Assembly: GCF_009727055.1 (NCBI RefSeq)
Contig: NC_052352.1
Coordinates: 26,913,322 to 26,977,321 of the forward strand
From: Benincasa hispida
Lineage: Eukaryota > Streptophyta > Magnoliopsida > Cucurbitales > Cucurbitaceae
Direction of reading: 5' to 3'
Length of the DNA stretch: 64,000 nucleotides
A model generated the notes under the pieces. The model saw only the letters and a list, made by a program, of their open reading frames with translations. It had not been told where the DNA came from and did no database searches. How positions within the stretch are numbered: position 1 is the first letter of the stretch; the number at the start of each line of letters is the position of its first letter. The position numbers and the translations under genes were made by a program. Shown here piece after piece: positions 47,019 through 60,099 of this stretch.

Positions 47019-48589
47019 ATGGGTTACTAGGAGATATTATATTAAATTTACTTTTATCCATCAACTTAATTTTTTGGGTCAATCAGCGATTTAATATGGT
47101 ATCAAAACATGAATTATCGTAAAATCATTCATTAATCGTGTAACCTAGTTCATTATTTACTTAGATTCAATCTCATTCAACCTAAACCCTTCAAAATTAT
47201 CATACAATCAAAACTGACATAAAATTCAAGCAAAATGTATATATTGGCAGATACACTCCACGAAAGCGAAGCTTCTGTCTTTCAACGTTAGCATAGCATA
47301 AATGAAGAGTCGCTACGCTCAACAGTGTGATGCTACTGCCTTCCAGCATGTGGAGGGTTGCTACGCTCGATCACTGGTATTTTTGTAATTTTTGCTTCTT
47401 CAATTTGTTGATTCTTCTGAAGCTTCATTTGAACACGATTTAATCCTGATTTTGCTCCATTGGTCCATTCCACCTCGTAAATTCTTAAAACCTACAAAAG
47501 TCAAATGATAGACTGACAAAATAAAAAAACGAGCATGAATTAAGCTATAAAGGATAGCACTTTTAAGGAGCTAATCAAATCACCCCCAACTCAAATCTTT
47601 GTTTGTCTCTGAGCAAGGTAGAAATACACATAGTCATGCAAAAATTTATTCACTTGATTACACGATTTGTGACTCAAGTTTTAAGAGTCTAATAAGATCA
47701 TGTATGTAATCAACAATGTAATCCAAAAACAAACAATCAAATGAGGCAATTTTAAGAAAGCTTCTTCAAATCTATTAATGTATAGTTGAGTTTAAAGCTC
47801 TCATTCCTAAGCCTAAAGAAGACCCAGAATAGATTTATAAGGTTCTCAATCCATTTTCTCCCTACTCTGACTCGAAAGATAAAAAAAATTAAACTACCTA
47901 TATTCCAAAGTGGCAGTGACATGCAAAAAAAAAAAAAAAAAAAAAACAACCTCATCTATTATTATTCGTTTTATTTTTCTAATGTAATTAAGAAGAAACC
48001 TTTTCTAGAAAGACTGTTTTCGTTTTGGCTTGCCCATGCGGGTTACGTAAAAGACATCTAACTACAAACCGAGTTCCTTTAAAGGTGCCTAAGCTTCTCA
48101 TTTCTCAGGACTTTAGTTCAGAGGAAAACTACGGGTGTCATAGCCAACCCAGGTTAATCATGTCCCTAAGAAAGCGGAAAAATTGGTTGGTTTATTTCCT
48201 TGTGCATGCATTATTAAGTTGAAGTTTGGGAGAGTTTAATCCTATTCCTAAGTTTTTTCAGGGTGACAACAAAAATATAGGCCCTATAAAGCTACTTTAA
48301 GCATACAAGACATAGGATAGATAGACAAAAAACTCAAATTTTCATGGGAGAAAGATTTTTTTTAAAAAAAAAAAAAAGCTAAAAAATCATGCTTATTTTC
48401 TTCATACATTACATCAAACATGCAAGATTCTAAATGAGCATCATCAACTTTCATTGAAACGAACACAAATAACAGAGTGAACAATCATGCAAATCAATCA
48501 ATTTATCTATTCAATGGAATCCGGTATGTTATTCTTGACAATTTCACATGAATGATCCTAGGGTTTATCTATTCAATATAGATATAAAG
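47019..48589. other. Unclassified repetitive-looking DNA
   Basis: A primer-binding-site-like TGGTATCAAAACATG lies at about 47,097-47,111. A short repeat GTxGCTACGCTC occurs at 47,309-47,320 and 47,351-47,362. The A runs at 47,922-47,945 and 48,358-48,377 are low complexity. No coding frame is convincing. The right end may hold LTR sequence of the following copia copy. Confidence 0.45.
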
Positions 48590-51555
48590 AATTTATGCTA
48601 ACAAGTGGTATCAGAGCATGAATTTCATGTTGGATTGTTAGTTTATGCATTTTCCATTGGCATTGTTGATTAAATTTTGGTTTCGGTAAAGAATTTAAAG
48701 AATTTAAAAAAAAATGGTTGGCTTACTATAGCAACGTTGTAAACTCATCGACGGTAGGATGGAAATCTCGGTGGTCACTTTTTTCTTTGGCAATATGTGT
48801 TCTTGCAACCCGTATTCTTGTTTGTGGTATTTGGCATACCCATCACCGATTATGAATGATGTGCTAGTGGTGGATTAAAGTGAATTTTTTTTTTTGGTTG
48901 ATTATTTTGATTGAACGTGGTTTCCTAAAGTTTTTTTTTTAAAGAAAAAAAACTTTAGTTCTATTATTGTCAAAATTAAGGATGTTCAGTTCAACATTCT
49001 TGACAAAAGTCCACCAATGTGATGTAATCCAATGGAAAAAAGTTAAAGACCGATCGAAGTAGTTAGGTCTTTAGTTGCTGCAAATTTTACCCATCAAGAC
49101 TTTCGGTTAATGACTGACTGGAGTTGCCGTTGAGCAAAGGTATCGGTCAATTACCGATTAAAGTCTTACCGGTGGTTCTTGGTTTTAATTATCAGTTTTT
49201 ATTTCCTTTAATTCTTAATGGATGACTTTATGAGTTCGGTTTTAAATTTGATTAATAATAGAAAAGTTAATGTTGTCGCTGTTTTTTTTTTCTTTTTTTT
49301 TAATTGAAAAATTATGTTAATACTTAATTGATGAATATGAGTTTCAAAAAAAAAATGAATTGTGATTGATAATTTGGACACTGGTGGTTTTTTTTTAAGG
49401 TTAAAAAAAATATTGAATTTAGTGAATTTATTTTTTTAATAGTTTGAAAATATTGAATTTGTTAACTATTTGGATTAATTGCTAATTGAACTTCTTGTCC
49501 GCGTTTCTAAGTTTTATTGATCAATAACTTTGTAAAATTCTTGAAAAGGGTTCTTAGTTCTTGATTGATAAGTTTGTGAATTAAAATCTACAATTTTATT
49601 GTTTTTGTGATATTCACATGTTTATGTTACTTTAATTATATTATGTGTATGCAATTATTAAGTGAATTTTGTAAAAGACTATTTGGTGCTCTTCCTCCTT
49701 TATTTTTTGTACAATAATATTATTATATTATTGTATCTTATATTTTAGATTGAATTGATCAAAAATAATATGTTATCAAAGTAACCTCTATTATCTAGAT
49801 CGTTTTAATTATGAAATATAAGATGTGCATATTCATGAATTTATGCGGATAATTATCGGCCCAAAGGAAGATAATTATTTGGTCAAATTGTGGGTATGCA
49901 TGTGGTAATGAGTATGTGGCAATTATAAGGATTGCTCATGTGAAAAATAGTCGGTCCAAAGAAAGGCTATTTTTTTTTTTTTTTTACAGAGTTAATTGTC
50001 AGTACTTTGATTACTACGTTGAGAGTACCATTTACAGTTGGTGTTTTTTTTGCCCAAAGGCTAGACATCAATGTTGTGCTAGGTATCTTGTTAAAGGGAC
50101 CCACCATATATATGAAATTATTTTGTTATGTTTTAATTGTGAGCGTTTATTATTTCAGTTGGTCTTACTCAAATATCTGGAAATCCAAGTTCAATCCCTA
50201 AGTTGAATGGATCAAACTTCAAGATTTGGAAAGAAATCCTAAAGATACTTCTTGGGTGTATGGATTTGGACCTTGTATTAAGAACCGATAAACCTACTTC
50301 TACTGAGGAACAACTAAATACGACTAATATAGAGAAGTGGGAACGGTCAAATCGCATGTGTCTGATGATCATTAGGCACTCCATTCCGGAGTTTTTTCGG
50401 GGCTCTATCACGGAATTTAAAAATGCCAATAAGTTTCTTGCTTAAATTGAGAAATATTTTGCTAAAAAAAAGAGAAAGGGGAAGCAAGTAATCTTTTGAC
50501 TTCTTTAACTTCTATGAGGTATAAGGGCAATGGAAACATAAGAGAGTACATTATGGAAATGTGTGTCAGATGGAATTCTTGATTCCCTTGATTTAAGTAA
50601 CTTCGACGTTTGTGTGGAATGTATTAAGGGAAAACAGACAAACATAAGAAAATTAGGTGCCAACAGATGCTTAGACGTCTTAGAACTAATATATACAGAC
50701 ATTTGTGGTCCATTCCCTACGGCCTCTTGGAATGGACAACAATATTTTATTACGTTCATAGACGACTATTCAAGATATGGGTACCTATATTTAATTCATG
50801 AGAAGTCTCAATCCTTGGACGTTTTCAAGTCTTTCAAAGCTGAAGTTGAACTTCAACTTGGAAAGAAAACTAAGGCTGTCAAATCTGATCGTGGTGGTGA
50901 ATATTACGGTAGATATGATAGATCAGGTGAATAATGTTCAGGGCTCTTTGCAAAATACCTAGAGGAATGTGGAATCGTCCCGCAATACATTATGTCGGAC
51001 AAACCCAGCATGAATGGTGTAGCGAAAAGACGAAATAGAACACTTAAGGATTTGGTAAGAAGTATGATTAGTCATTCTTCTCTACCAGAATCCCTTTGGG
51101 ATGAGGATTTAAAGACTAAAACATATATCCTTAATAGGGTACCTAGTAAAACAATAGCCAAAACCCCTTATGAGTTGTGGACAGGAAAGAAGTCTAGTAT
51201 TAGGCATCTTTACATATGGGGTTGTCCAGCTGAGGCTAGGCCTTATAGACCTAATGAAAGAAAATTGGACTCAAGAATTATTAGCTGCTATTTTGTTGGG
51301 TATTCTAAGCACTCTCGGGGTTTCAAGTTTTATGAACCCACTTTTAGATCATTGTTTGAGACAGGAAATACTAGATTCCTTGAGGATGTTGAGTTTGAGG
51401 GGGAAGATAACATAAGGAAAGTTGTCTTTGAAGAGAAATTGGTTTCTTTTCCTCATCTGATTATAAATGATGTTCAGGCTCCAATTCCTGACTTCATTAT
51501 TGAACCAATTATAGAACAAGACATGAAGCATTGAAGTCCCTGTTGTTGAACCTAC
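48590..51555 (+). mobile_element. Copia family 3 copy, plus arm of a convergent inverted repeat (partial)
   Basis: Begins with the LTR tail ATGCTAACA and primer-binding site TGGTATCAGAGC (48,606-48,617), then a 1.6-kb leader and gag from about 50,203 (LNGSNFKIWKEILKILLG, EKWERSNRMCLMIIRHSIPE). A deletion at about 50,562 removes the rest of gag, the zinc knuckle and protease and joins integrase directly. The arm ends near 51,555, before reverse transcriptase, where the opposite copy starts. TNT1-94-like by family memory. Confidence 0.85.
50563..51534 (+). pseudogene. Copia integrase (plus arm), catalytic Glu replaced
   Basis: Joins pieces at 50,563-50,931 and 50,992-51,534, separated by a stop at 50,932. 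Visible: TDICGPFPTASWNGQQYF (first Asp), FIDDYSRYGYLYLIHEKSQS, SDRGGEYYGRYDRSGE (second Asp). In the block that normally reads [10 protein letters not shown], the catalytic Glu codon is AAA (51,025-51,027), so it reads [10 protein letters not shown]. The C-terminal [20 protein letters not shown] part is well kept. The opposite copy keeps Glu at this place. Integrase would insert element cDNA; this one should be inactive. Confidence 0.85.
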
Positions 51556-51965
51556 CAGTGTCATGATTACCCTAAAAAGAGTCTTTCGATGAAACCGGAG
51601 AGAAAGTCTTTTTGTAATCAATGTCTTCCTTTTGAGTAAAATCCTTTGGCAACAAGACGAGTCTTATATCTTTCGATATTGCCATGTGAATCCCTTTTGT
51701 TTTTTTAAATATCCATTTACAACCTATGGGTTTCACTTCTGATGGCAGTTCGACAAGTTCCCAAACGTCATTGTCTTTCATAGGATTTTATTTCCTCTTC
51801 CATAGCACTTATCCAATTTTGAGAGTTAGAACTTTGTAAAGCTTGTTGTAAGTTGATTGGATCATCTTCCATTACGCCCACATCATCCTGATGTTCTTGA
51901 AGAAACACAATATAATCATCTGGAATTGCACTTCTTCTCTCTTTAGTAGATCTTCTAAGTGGCAC
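51556..51965 (-). pseudogene. Copia reverse transcriptase, N-terminal part (loop of the inverted repeat)
   Basis: Minus-strand frames: PLRRSTKERRSAIPDDYIVF, NWISAMEEEIKSYE, then KDNDVWELVELPSEVKPIGC, KWIFKKTKG and DIDYKKTFSPVSSKDSF. This is the conserved start of copia reverse transcriptase; the palm with YVDD is missing. It is the only segment of the minus copy with no partner in the plus copy on the loop side. Confidence 0.8.
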
Positions 51966-52059
51966 TTCTTGAGGTTGTTGAGTTTGAACTTCAGGTTCAA
52001 CACGGGGACTTCAATGTTGTCTTGTTCTATAATTGGTTCAATAATGAAGTCAGGAATTG

Positions 52060-52985
52060 GAGCCCGAACATCATTTTATATATCACATGAGGAAAAGAAA
52101 CCAATTCCTCTTCAAAGATAACTTTCCTTATGTTATCTTCCCCCCAAACTCAACATCCTCAGGAATCTAGCATTTCCTATCTCAAACAATGATCTGGAAG
52201 TGGGATCAAAAAACGAAACCCCAAGAGTGCTCAAAATACCCAACAAAATAGCAGCTAATAGTTCTTGAGTCCAATTTTCTTTCATTAGGCCTATAAGGTC
52301 TAGCATCAGCTGGACAACCTCATATGTGAAGATGCCTAATACTAGGCTTCTTTCCTGTCCACAACTCATAAGGAGTTTTGGCTATTGCTTTACTGGGTAC
52401 CCTATTAAGGATATATGTTGCAGTCTTTAGTGCCTCACCCCAAAGGGATTCTGGTAGAGAAGAATGACTAATCATACTTCTTATCATATCTCTTAAGTGT
52501 TCTATTTCTCCTTTCTGCTACACCATTCATGCTGGGTTTGCCCGGCATAGTGTATTGCGAGACGATTCCACATTCCTCTAGGTATTTGGCAAAGGCCCTG
52601 GACATTGTTCACCTGATCCACCATATCTACCTAATATTCACCACCACGATCAGATTTGATAGCCTTATTTCTTTCCAAGTTGAAGTTCAACTTCAGCTTT
52701 GAAAGACTTGAAAACGTCTAAGGATTAAGATCTTCTCATGAATTAAATATAGGTACCCAATCTTAAATAGTCGTCTATGAACGTAATAAAATATTGGTGT
52801 CCATTCCAAGAGGCCATAGGGAATGGACCACAAATATCTGTATGTATTAGTTCTTAGACGTCTGAGCATCTGTTGGCACCTAATTTTCTTATGTTTGTCT
52901 GTTTTCCATTAATACATCCACACAAACGTTGAAGTTACTTAAATCAAGGAATCAAGATATCCATCTGATACAAAGTCTCTGAATT
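52060..52985 (-). pseudogene. Copia integrase (minus arm)
   Basis: Counterpart of the plus-arm integrase. The Glu block keeps NGVAERRNR (about 52,505-52,535 on the minus strand). [12 protein letters not shown] sequence, [11 protein letters not shown] and the C-terminal SRSLFEIGNARFL block are readable but in several frames. Confidence 0.75.
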
Positions 52986-53289
52986 CTCTGTTTAGAGATG
53001 TGACTAAACACTTGTGCCATAAACATAGTAGAATTCTCATTTAATTTACGCGTTGTACCATATGAATTAGATAACAGGATCTTGTTAAATGAAGCAAAAG
53101 AATCAAGCATATATAAGATTATCAATTAAAGAACCGGTACCACTAAGCTTAGAATCTTGAAAAAAGACTAAACTTATTATTTCCAAAAGAAAAAGAAAAA
53201 CCAAATTTGTCCAAACTGGAAATAGAAACTAAATTCCGTCTAATGACGGTAAATAATAAGTCTCATTCTAAATCCAAATAACAACTAGT

Positions 53290-54300
53290 TTTTAAAAGTA
53301 ATCTAAAATTTCCAATAGCTTCAACTGGAATTGTTTTGCCATCGCCCACATAGATGAATCTTTCAGCATCACTTGGCGGTCGGCTTCCACAGGACAACCT
53401 GTATTGATATACTTATGTGAATAGTAGTACCAGAATCTACCCACCAAGTATCTGTAGGTACAGAAGCTAAAATTAACTTCAGAACAAACCAAAGTAAGAA
53501 GTTTACCCTTCTTTAAATGCCACTTGGCGTTACTTAGGACAATCTTTCTTGAAGTGACCTTTTTTTTTTTTTTTTTGCAAGAAAAAACAAGGATTTTCAG
53601 TAGCTTGTTTCTTGTTTTTATTCTGCTGAGATGTCCCTTTTCTGAAGCATCCACAATTCTTCTTTTCTTCTTATCACGAGAGCCTATTGCCAAATGAGCA
53701 CTTTCTATCCTTTCTCTCTTAATCCTATCTTCTTCTTGTACACATTATGAGATAAGCTCATTAATACTCCATTTATCCTTTTGAGTATTATAGCTTATCT
53801 TAAACTGAGTTGAATTGTGCAAGAAGAGAGATAAGTACCAGATGCACGAGTAAATTTTCATTTATCTCGATATCAAGTGCCTTTAATTTACCTGCGAGAT
53901 TTGGACATTTCATAATATACTCCCTTATGTTTCCATTGGCCCTTATATCTCATAGAAGTTAAAGAAATCAAAAGACTACTTGCTTTCCCTTTCTCTTTTT
54001 TTTAGTCAAAATATTTCTCAATTTGAGCAAGGAACTTATTGGCATTTTCACATTCCGTGATAGAGCCCCGAAAAGACTCCCGGAATGGAGTGCCTAATGA
54101 TCATTAGACACATATGCGATTTGACTATTCCCACTTCTCTATATTAGCCGTATTGGCTGTTCCTCAGTAGAAGTAGTTTATGGTCCTTAATGCCAGGTCT
54201 AAATCCATATACCCAAGAAAGTATTTCTAGGCTTTTCTTTCCAAATCTTGAAGTTCGATCCATTCAACTTAAGGATTGAACTTAGATTTCCAGATATTTG
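53290..54300 (-). pseudogene. Copia gag and protease (minus arm)
   Basis: Gag ends with a zinc knuckle interrupted by an A run (about 53,559-53,577, minus strand) that shifts the frame before GHFKKDC-like codons. Protease keeps the WWVDSGTTIH motif. The N-terminal gag (54,000-54,300) carries LNGSNFKIWKE-like codons with frame changes. Non-functional. Confidence 0.75.
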
Positions 54301-55877
54301 AGTAAGACCAACTGAAACAATAAACAACAAAACATATGCTCACAACTAATACATAACAAAATAATTTTACATATGTGGTGGGCCCCTTTAACAAGATACC
54401 TAGCACAACATGTCCAGCCTTTGGGCAAAAAAACACCAACTGTAAATGGTACTCTCAACGTAGTAATCAAAGTACTGACAATTAACTCTGTAAAAAAAAA
54501 ATAGCCTTTCTTTGGACCGACTATTTTTCACATGAGCAATCCTTATAATTGCCACATACTCATTACCACATGCATACCCACAATTTGACCAAATAATTAT
54601 CTTCCTTTGGGCCGATAATTATCCGCATAAATTCATGAATATGCACATCTTATATTTCATAATTAAAAGATCTAGATAATAGAGGCTACTTTGGTAACAT
54701 ATTATTTTTTACCAATTCAATCTAAAATATAAGATACAATAATATATATAATATTATGTACAAAAATAAAGGAGGAAGAACACCAAATAGTCTTTTACAA
54801 AATTCACTTAATAATTGCATACACATAATACAATTAAAGTAACATAAACATGTGAATATCACAAAAACAATCAAATTGTAGATTTTAATTCACAAACTTA
54901 TCAATCAAGAACTAAGAACCCTTTTCAAGAATTTTACACAGTTATTAATCAATAAAATTTAGAAACGCGGGCAAGAAGTTCAATCAGCAATTAATCCAAA
55001 TAGTTAACAAATTCAATATTATCAAACTATTAAAAAAATAAATTCACTAAATTCAATATTTTTTTTTAACCTTAAAAAAAACCACCAGTGACCAAAATTA
55101 TCAATCACAATTCAGTTTTTTTTCAAACTCATATTCATCAATTAAGTATTAACCTAACTTTTCAGTTAAAAAAAAAACAACAACAACATTAACTTTTCCA
55201 TTATTAATCAAATTTAAAACAGAACTCATAAAGCCATCCATTAAGAATTAAAGAAAAAAAAACTCATAATTAAAACCAAGAACCGCCGGCAATACTTTAA
55301 TCGGTAATGACCGATACCTTCGCCAACGGCAACTTCAGTTAGTCATTAACCGAAAGTGTTGATGGATAAAACTTGCAGCAACTAAAGACCTAACTCCTTC
55401 GATCGGTCTTTAACTTTTTTCCAGTGGATTTCATCACATAGATGGACTTTTGTCAAGAATGTTGAACTGAACATCCTTAATTTTGACAATAATAGAACTA
55501 AGGTTTTTCCTTTTTTTTCCTTAAAAAAAACTTTAGGAAACCACGTTCAATCAAAATAATCAACCAAAAAAAATTCACTTTAATCCACCACTAGCACATC
55601 ATTCATAATCAGTAATGGGTATGCCAAATACCACAGACAAGAATACGGGTTGCAAGAACACATATTGCCAAAGAAAAAAATGACCGTCGAGATTTCCATC
55701 CTACCATCATGAGTTTACAACGCTGCTATAGTAAGCCAACCTTTTTTTTAAAAAAAAAAAAAAAAAAATCTTTAAATTCTTTGCCGAAACCAAAATTTAA
55801 TCAACAATGCCAATGGAAAATGCATAAACTAACAATCCAACATGAAATTCATGATACCACTTGTTAGCATAAATTCC

Positions 55878-56010
55878 ATTGCAAAATTTTAGAGTTTTGA
55901 ATGGTAAGTAATTAAAGTGTAAGGTGGGGAATCGAACCTTAGACCACAAGGTTGATAATATGAACACTATGCCAATTGAGTTACGCTCTTAATTAGTAGG
56001 AAAACTTCCT
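55878..56010 (-). mobile_element. tRNA-derived SINE-like unit
   Basis: The minus strand from about 55,993 reads GAGCGTAACTCAATTGGCAT (A-box-like TAACTCAATTGG), then, about 30 bases later, GGTTCGATTCC, an exact pol III B box, followed by CCACCTTACACTTTAATTAC. The acceptor and T stems do not pair, so it is not a tRNA gene; plant SINE heads look like this. It abuts the end of the copia minus arm. Confidence 0.6.
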
Positions 56011-57639
56011 TTTAAAGCAATTAAATGTGGTCCTTAAAAAATGCAATCTTTCTCTACCACTGTACATGTTAGTATTTAACGTGTTTGTGTCCACACATTG
56101 ACACAACAATCCTTACACATCTCTTTGGACAAATTATGATAAAATCCAAATGACATCTTTCTCCTTGAAAATCTTAGTTATATTCTATAAACAGCTAATT
56201 TGGTTTAAGAGATGAAGAATGAAGTTAGGGGTTATTTTAGGAGGTAAACATCATCTAATTTCAATTTTTTTATTAATTTTTCTAGTACAATATGGAGTAG
56301 GAGAATTTGAAACATAGACTTGATCTCAGTCACTAACTATCTATATGTCAGATAAATAATACTCGTTTTGATATCTCATATAATTTTTATCGATAATGAT
56401 CATCTCACCGAAATTTAATATTTATAATTTTGAGTTGTTATGAAATGATATCAATAATCTCTCAACCAAATTGCATTCATGAAAGGAAATCTCTTATAGT
56501 CAAACCAAATATAAAGTGAGCTACCATTTGGGGTCGCTTTTTCCATCAATATGTTGGTCAATTAAAGAAAGAACACAATTTTCTACAACTAAAATAACAC
56601 CAATAATTGACAAAACACCTTATATTATCTCCTTTTCTTTTTTTTCTTAATTTTGTGTTTGTGTGGTTGTAATCCAAACTAGATGGAAAAATTGAGTAGA
56701 AAAGAAGTCATAAATAGAGTGAAAAGCATAAATACGTCCAATCTCGATTCTCGAATTTAGTGGTGGAAAAATTTTATAGTACTACAATAAATCTATTACT
56801 CCAATATATAATTTGGCACCTTATTAAATAATATATAACACGGTTATCTTAAAAAGTCTATTCTTTTTAAACAAGTCATAAATAAATCATCGTCCTTTTA
56901 ACATAAAAGGGTTCTCTCAAACAAGTCATTTATGTTTGTAAGTATATATATCATATGCAATAAGTAAGATTTTCAATATCATATGAATATGCAATATTTG
57001 GTATATTGTTGCATTATATACCTGTATTGTAACTTAACAGTACTAGATATGTCATAATTATATTATAAGAGTTTATAGTTTTATTTAAATATATTTAAAC
57101 TAATCAAAAAATCAACTGTTATTTAGTATAGGTAACACTATATATATATATATCATTCCTATTGCACTAAATAACTCTTTACATGCAAATAAATATAGTA
57201 TTGTGTGGAGCAATAGTAATTGCCGTAAGCTATGACTTGCTTTATGGGGCGGCTATTGACTTTGACTTTTACTCTTTCAATTGCATTGAAACTCTCAATT
57301 TCAAGTTGATTAGTACTATTTTCAAAAAGATAAAATTAATAATAAATAAGATAAGAAGAAATATCCATTTATATATTTAAGACCTTGTTTGTTAACTGTT
57401 TCGTTTTTTGTTTTAAGTTTTTTAAAATTAAATTTATTTTTTCCTCATTTTTTACTATGATTTCATAAACAAAAAGAGTTTTTAAAAACCACTTTTTTAG
57501 TTTTCAAATTTTGGCTTGGTTTTTTAAACCATTGATGAAAAGTAGATAGCAAAGGAAGACATTTAAAGGTAGAAGTAGTGGCTATATACTTAATTTTCAA
57601 AAACAAAAATAAAAATCAAATTATTACCAAACGGGACCT

Positions 57640-58255
57640 AAACTTTTGTCTTATATCAATTTAAATCTTAAACTAATAATTGTATCAATTTAAACCTTTG
57701 AGTTGTATCAATTTAAACCCCAAACTAATAATTGTATCAATTTAAACTCAATTTACACATTTCTTCAAATTTATCTTGGAAAAATATCATGCAAAATACT
57801 TAATTTTTTTAACTAAACTTATAAATTATTATAAATGAATCAATATAGAACATTTTTAGGATTATATTTGAAAATCATCAATGCATAAATTATACGTGTG
57901 TAGACTAATACGAATATCGATTTAACAAAATTGACGATTATAATTTGAATGGACAATTTTCAAATAAATCTTAATTGAGAGTTTAAATTGATTCGCTCAT
58001 GTAAGTTTAACTAGAGGTTTAATTGGTAAAATTACAAGTCTCACATGATGTTTATCCAAATAAAACATAATGGAGAGTTTAAACTTATACACTTACAAAG
58101 TTCAAAATTTAAATTAATAAAATTATTAGTTTGGGATTTCAATTGATACAACCACAAAAGTTTAGGATTTAAATTGATATAATTATCAATCTATGATTTA
58201 AATTGATACAGTCCCCAAAATTTAGGAGTACAAATTGATATTAATCTTAAAATAA
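57640..58255. repeat. Fold-back element with TATCAATTTAAA modules
   Basis: The left part (57,650-57,750) has three or more TGTATCAATTTAAACC units alternating with AAACTAATAATTG. The right part (58,100-58,250) has their reverse complements (TTTAAATTGATA, ATTATTAGTTT). No coding sequence. Confidence 0.65.
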
Positions 58256-59074
58256 ATAAATAAAAATGAAAAAAAAAAAGAAAGGAAAAGAAGGTTGATT
58301 GGTATACTAGGTACAGTAGTACACCATACCACTTCAACCTTCTATTTTTATTTAGTTATTGTGCTAAATTGCCTCTATTTAATTAAATTTCCTTTTTAGT
58401 ACTCCATTTTAATTTTACCTTTATATGGGGTGTTTAGATTTTGGAATAGCGTTTTACATCTAATCAAATTTTTAATAACAACTTTTGAAAATTTTAAGTC
58501 CAGTTTAATAATCATTTAAGTCTCGTCTGGTAATTATTTTATTTTTTATTTTTATTTTTTAGAATTAAGTCTATAGATATTATTTTGATCTCCAAATTTG
58601 ATTATTTATTATTTACTTTTTACAAATAATTTAATAAATCAAGTCAAATTTTGAAAACTATAAAAAATAGCATTGAAAAAGTTTTTGTTTTTGAAATTTG
58701 GTTAAGAATTCAACCATTATACTTAAGAAAGATGCAAATCATTAGAAGAAATATGGAGGAAAAAAAACTTAATTTGTAAAAACTAAAACAAAAAAACAAA
58801 ATGGTACAAATGGAGCCTTAGTTGTTGGTTTATCGTTTTTTAAAATTAAACCTATAAACATTAGTTTCACCTCCAAATTTCTTCTTTTGTAACTAAAAAA
58901 AATAGTTTTTACAAATTTATTTTTGGCATTTGAAATTTAGGAAAGAATTCAACCATTGTACTTAACAAAGATGCAAATTGTTGTAATAAATGGAGAGTAA
59001 ATAGACTTAATTTTCAAAAATAAAATAATTATCAAATGAGACTTTAATAATTTAAACTATGTGTAGTATAATAT

Positions 59075-59270
59075 TAGTTAAAAAGTACTTTTAGTTTTAA
59101 ACTTTCACAGAAATAACAATTTAGTTCTTGAACTTTGGGTTGTAACGATTTAGTCTTTGCAATTTCATTTTTATTAAAATTTAGTTCCTAAACTTTACCA
59201 TAAAACAATTTAATCCATATAGTTTAAATTTTATAATGATTTAGTCTCTATCATAAAAATTAATGTTATG
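59075..59270. repeat. One-armed relative of the 60.7-kb fold-back element
   Basis: AACAATTTAGTTCTTGAACT, TTGTAACGATTTAGTC and ATTTAATGAGATTTTTT are shared with the element at 60,700-61,215 but the partner arm is absent. Confidence 0.55.
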
Positions 59271-60099
59271 ATTTAATGAGATTTTTTACCTAAATAAACC
59301 GATAAACTAATTAAAAACTCAATATTTTATCAAATATAAAGTTACATTACAAAGTAATAAAAGTTGACATCTAATTCTATTTTATTTTTTTTTACGTTAA
59401 AAAGACTAAATTCTCACAAATTTAAAATTACACCAAAATTAAATTTTAAATTTAATTCTCATGAATGGACCTTTAGTTTGACCTGAGAAAAAAGAAATAA
59501 TTATTTTTAAAGAAAGGACGTTTGAATTTTATGGCAGCTACTTACAATATATAAAAAGTAGCTCGAGCATAAAGACCCATATATTTAATAAATTATTTCA
59601 GTGTGAATCTTACTTGAATGAATTAAATTATATTTATTTGAATAATTTAATTAATTAAATGTCGAGTTAATTGTATATAAAACGTTCTATCCTTCATTCA
59701 ATTCAACTCACAGATCTATCAACAATTGAATTGTAGGGTCAAATCTTTCATTTCAATAAGTTATGAAATAATTATTATTATCATTAATAAGAAAAAAGTT
59801 ATTTATACGTTAAAAGTTAGTTTGTATCACATTCAACTTTAAATTAATAATTATATCAGTTAAAATTGTGAATCTTATAAGTAATTACAAGTTTAGGCAA
59901 ATTCATAGAACTTCCTATGCATAATTTTAACACGTATTAAAATTTATTTAAATCAAAGGATTAACGTAACATTATAGATAAATGTTTGAATCTAATGAAT
60001 TAGAATTTTCATTAATGGGATTTGTTTTCCAACCTGTACTTTTAATCTCAAGAAAATGAATATATGTCATGAGCTAATTAAACTCTTTTTGACAATAAT

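Larger units (their letters stand above)
51556..55877 (-). mobile_element. Copia family 3 copy, minus arm of the inverted repeat (partial)
   Basis: Read leftward from 55,877: LTR tail, primer-binding site TGGTATCA missing the next five bases, leader to about 54,300, gag (54,300-53,500), protease (WWVDSGTTIH near 53,430-53,460), integrase (52,985-52,060), and the start of reverse transcriptase (51,965-51,556) cut after DSF. Stops and frame changes occur in every domain. It mirrors 48,590-51,555 but keeps the gag-protease segment deleted there. Confidence 0.85.

Noticed and set aside
46894..47082. 62-codon minus-strand frame rich in Phe
   Set aside because: Comes from T-rich tracts of the orphan OPT intron.
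55925..56000. tRNA gene on the minus strand
   Set aside because: A and B boxes are present, but the acceptor stem does not pair and the T stem is poor; SINE head preferred.
57183..57380. 65-codon plus-strand frame
   Set aside because: Isolated, no domain, AT-rich intergenic DNA; expected by chance.
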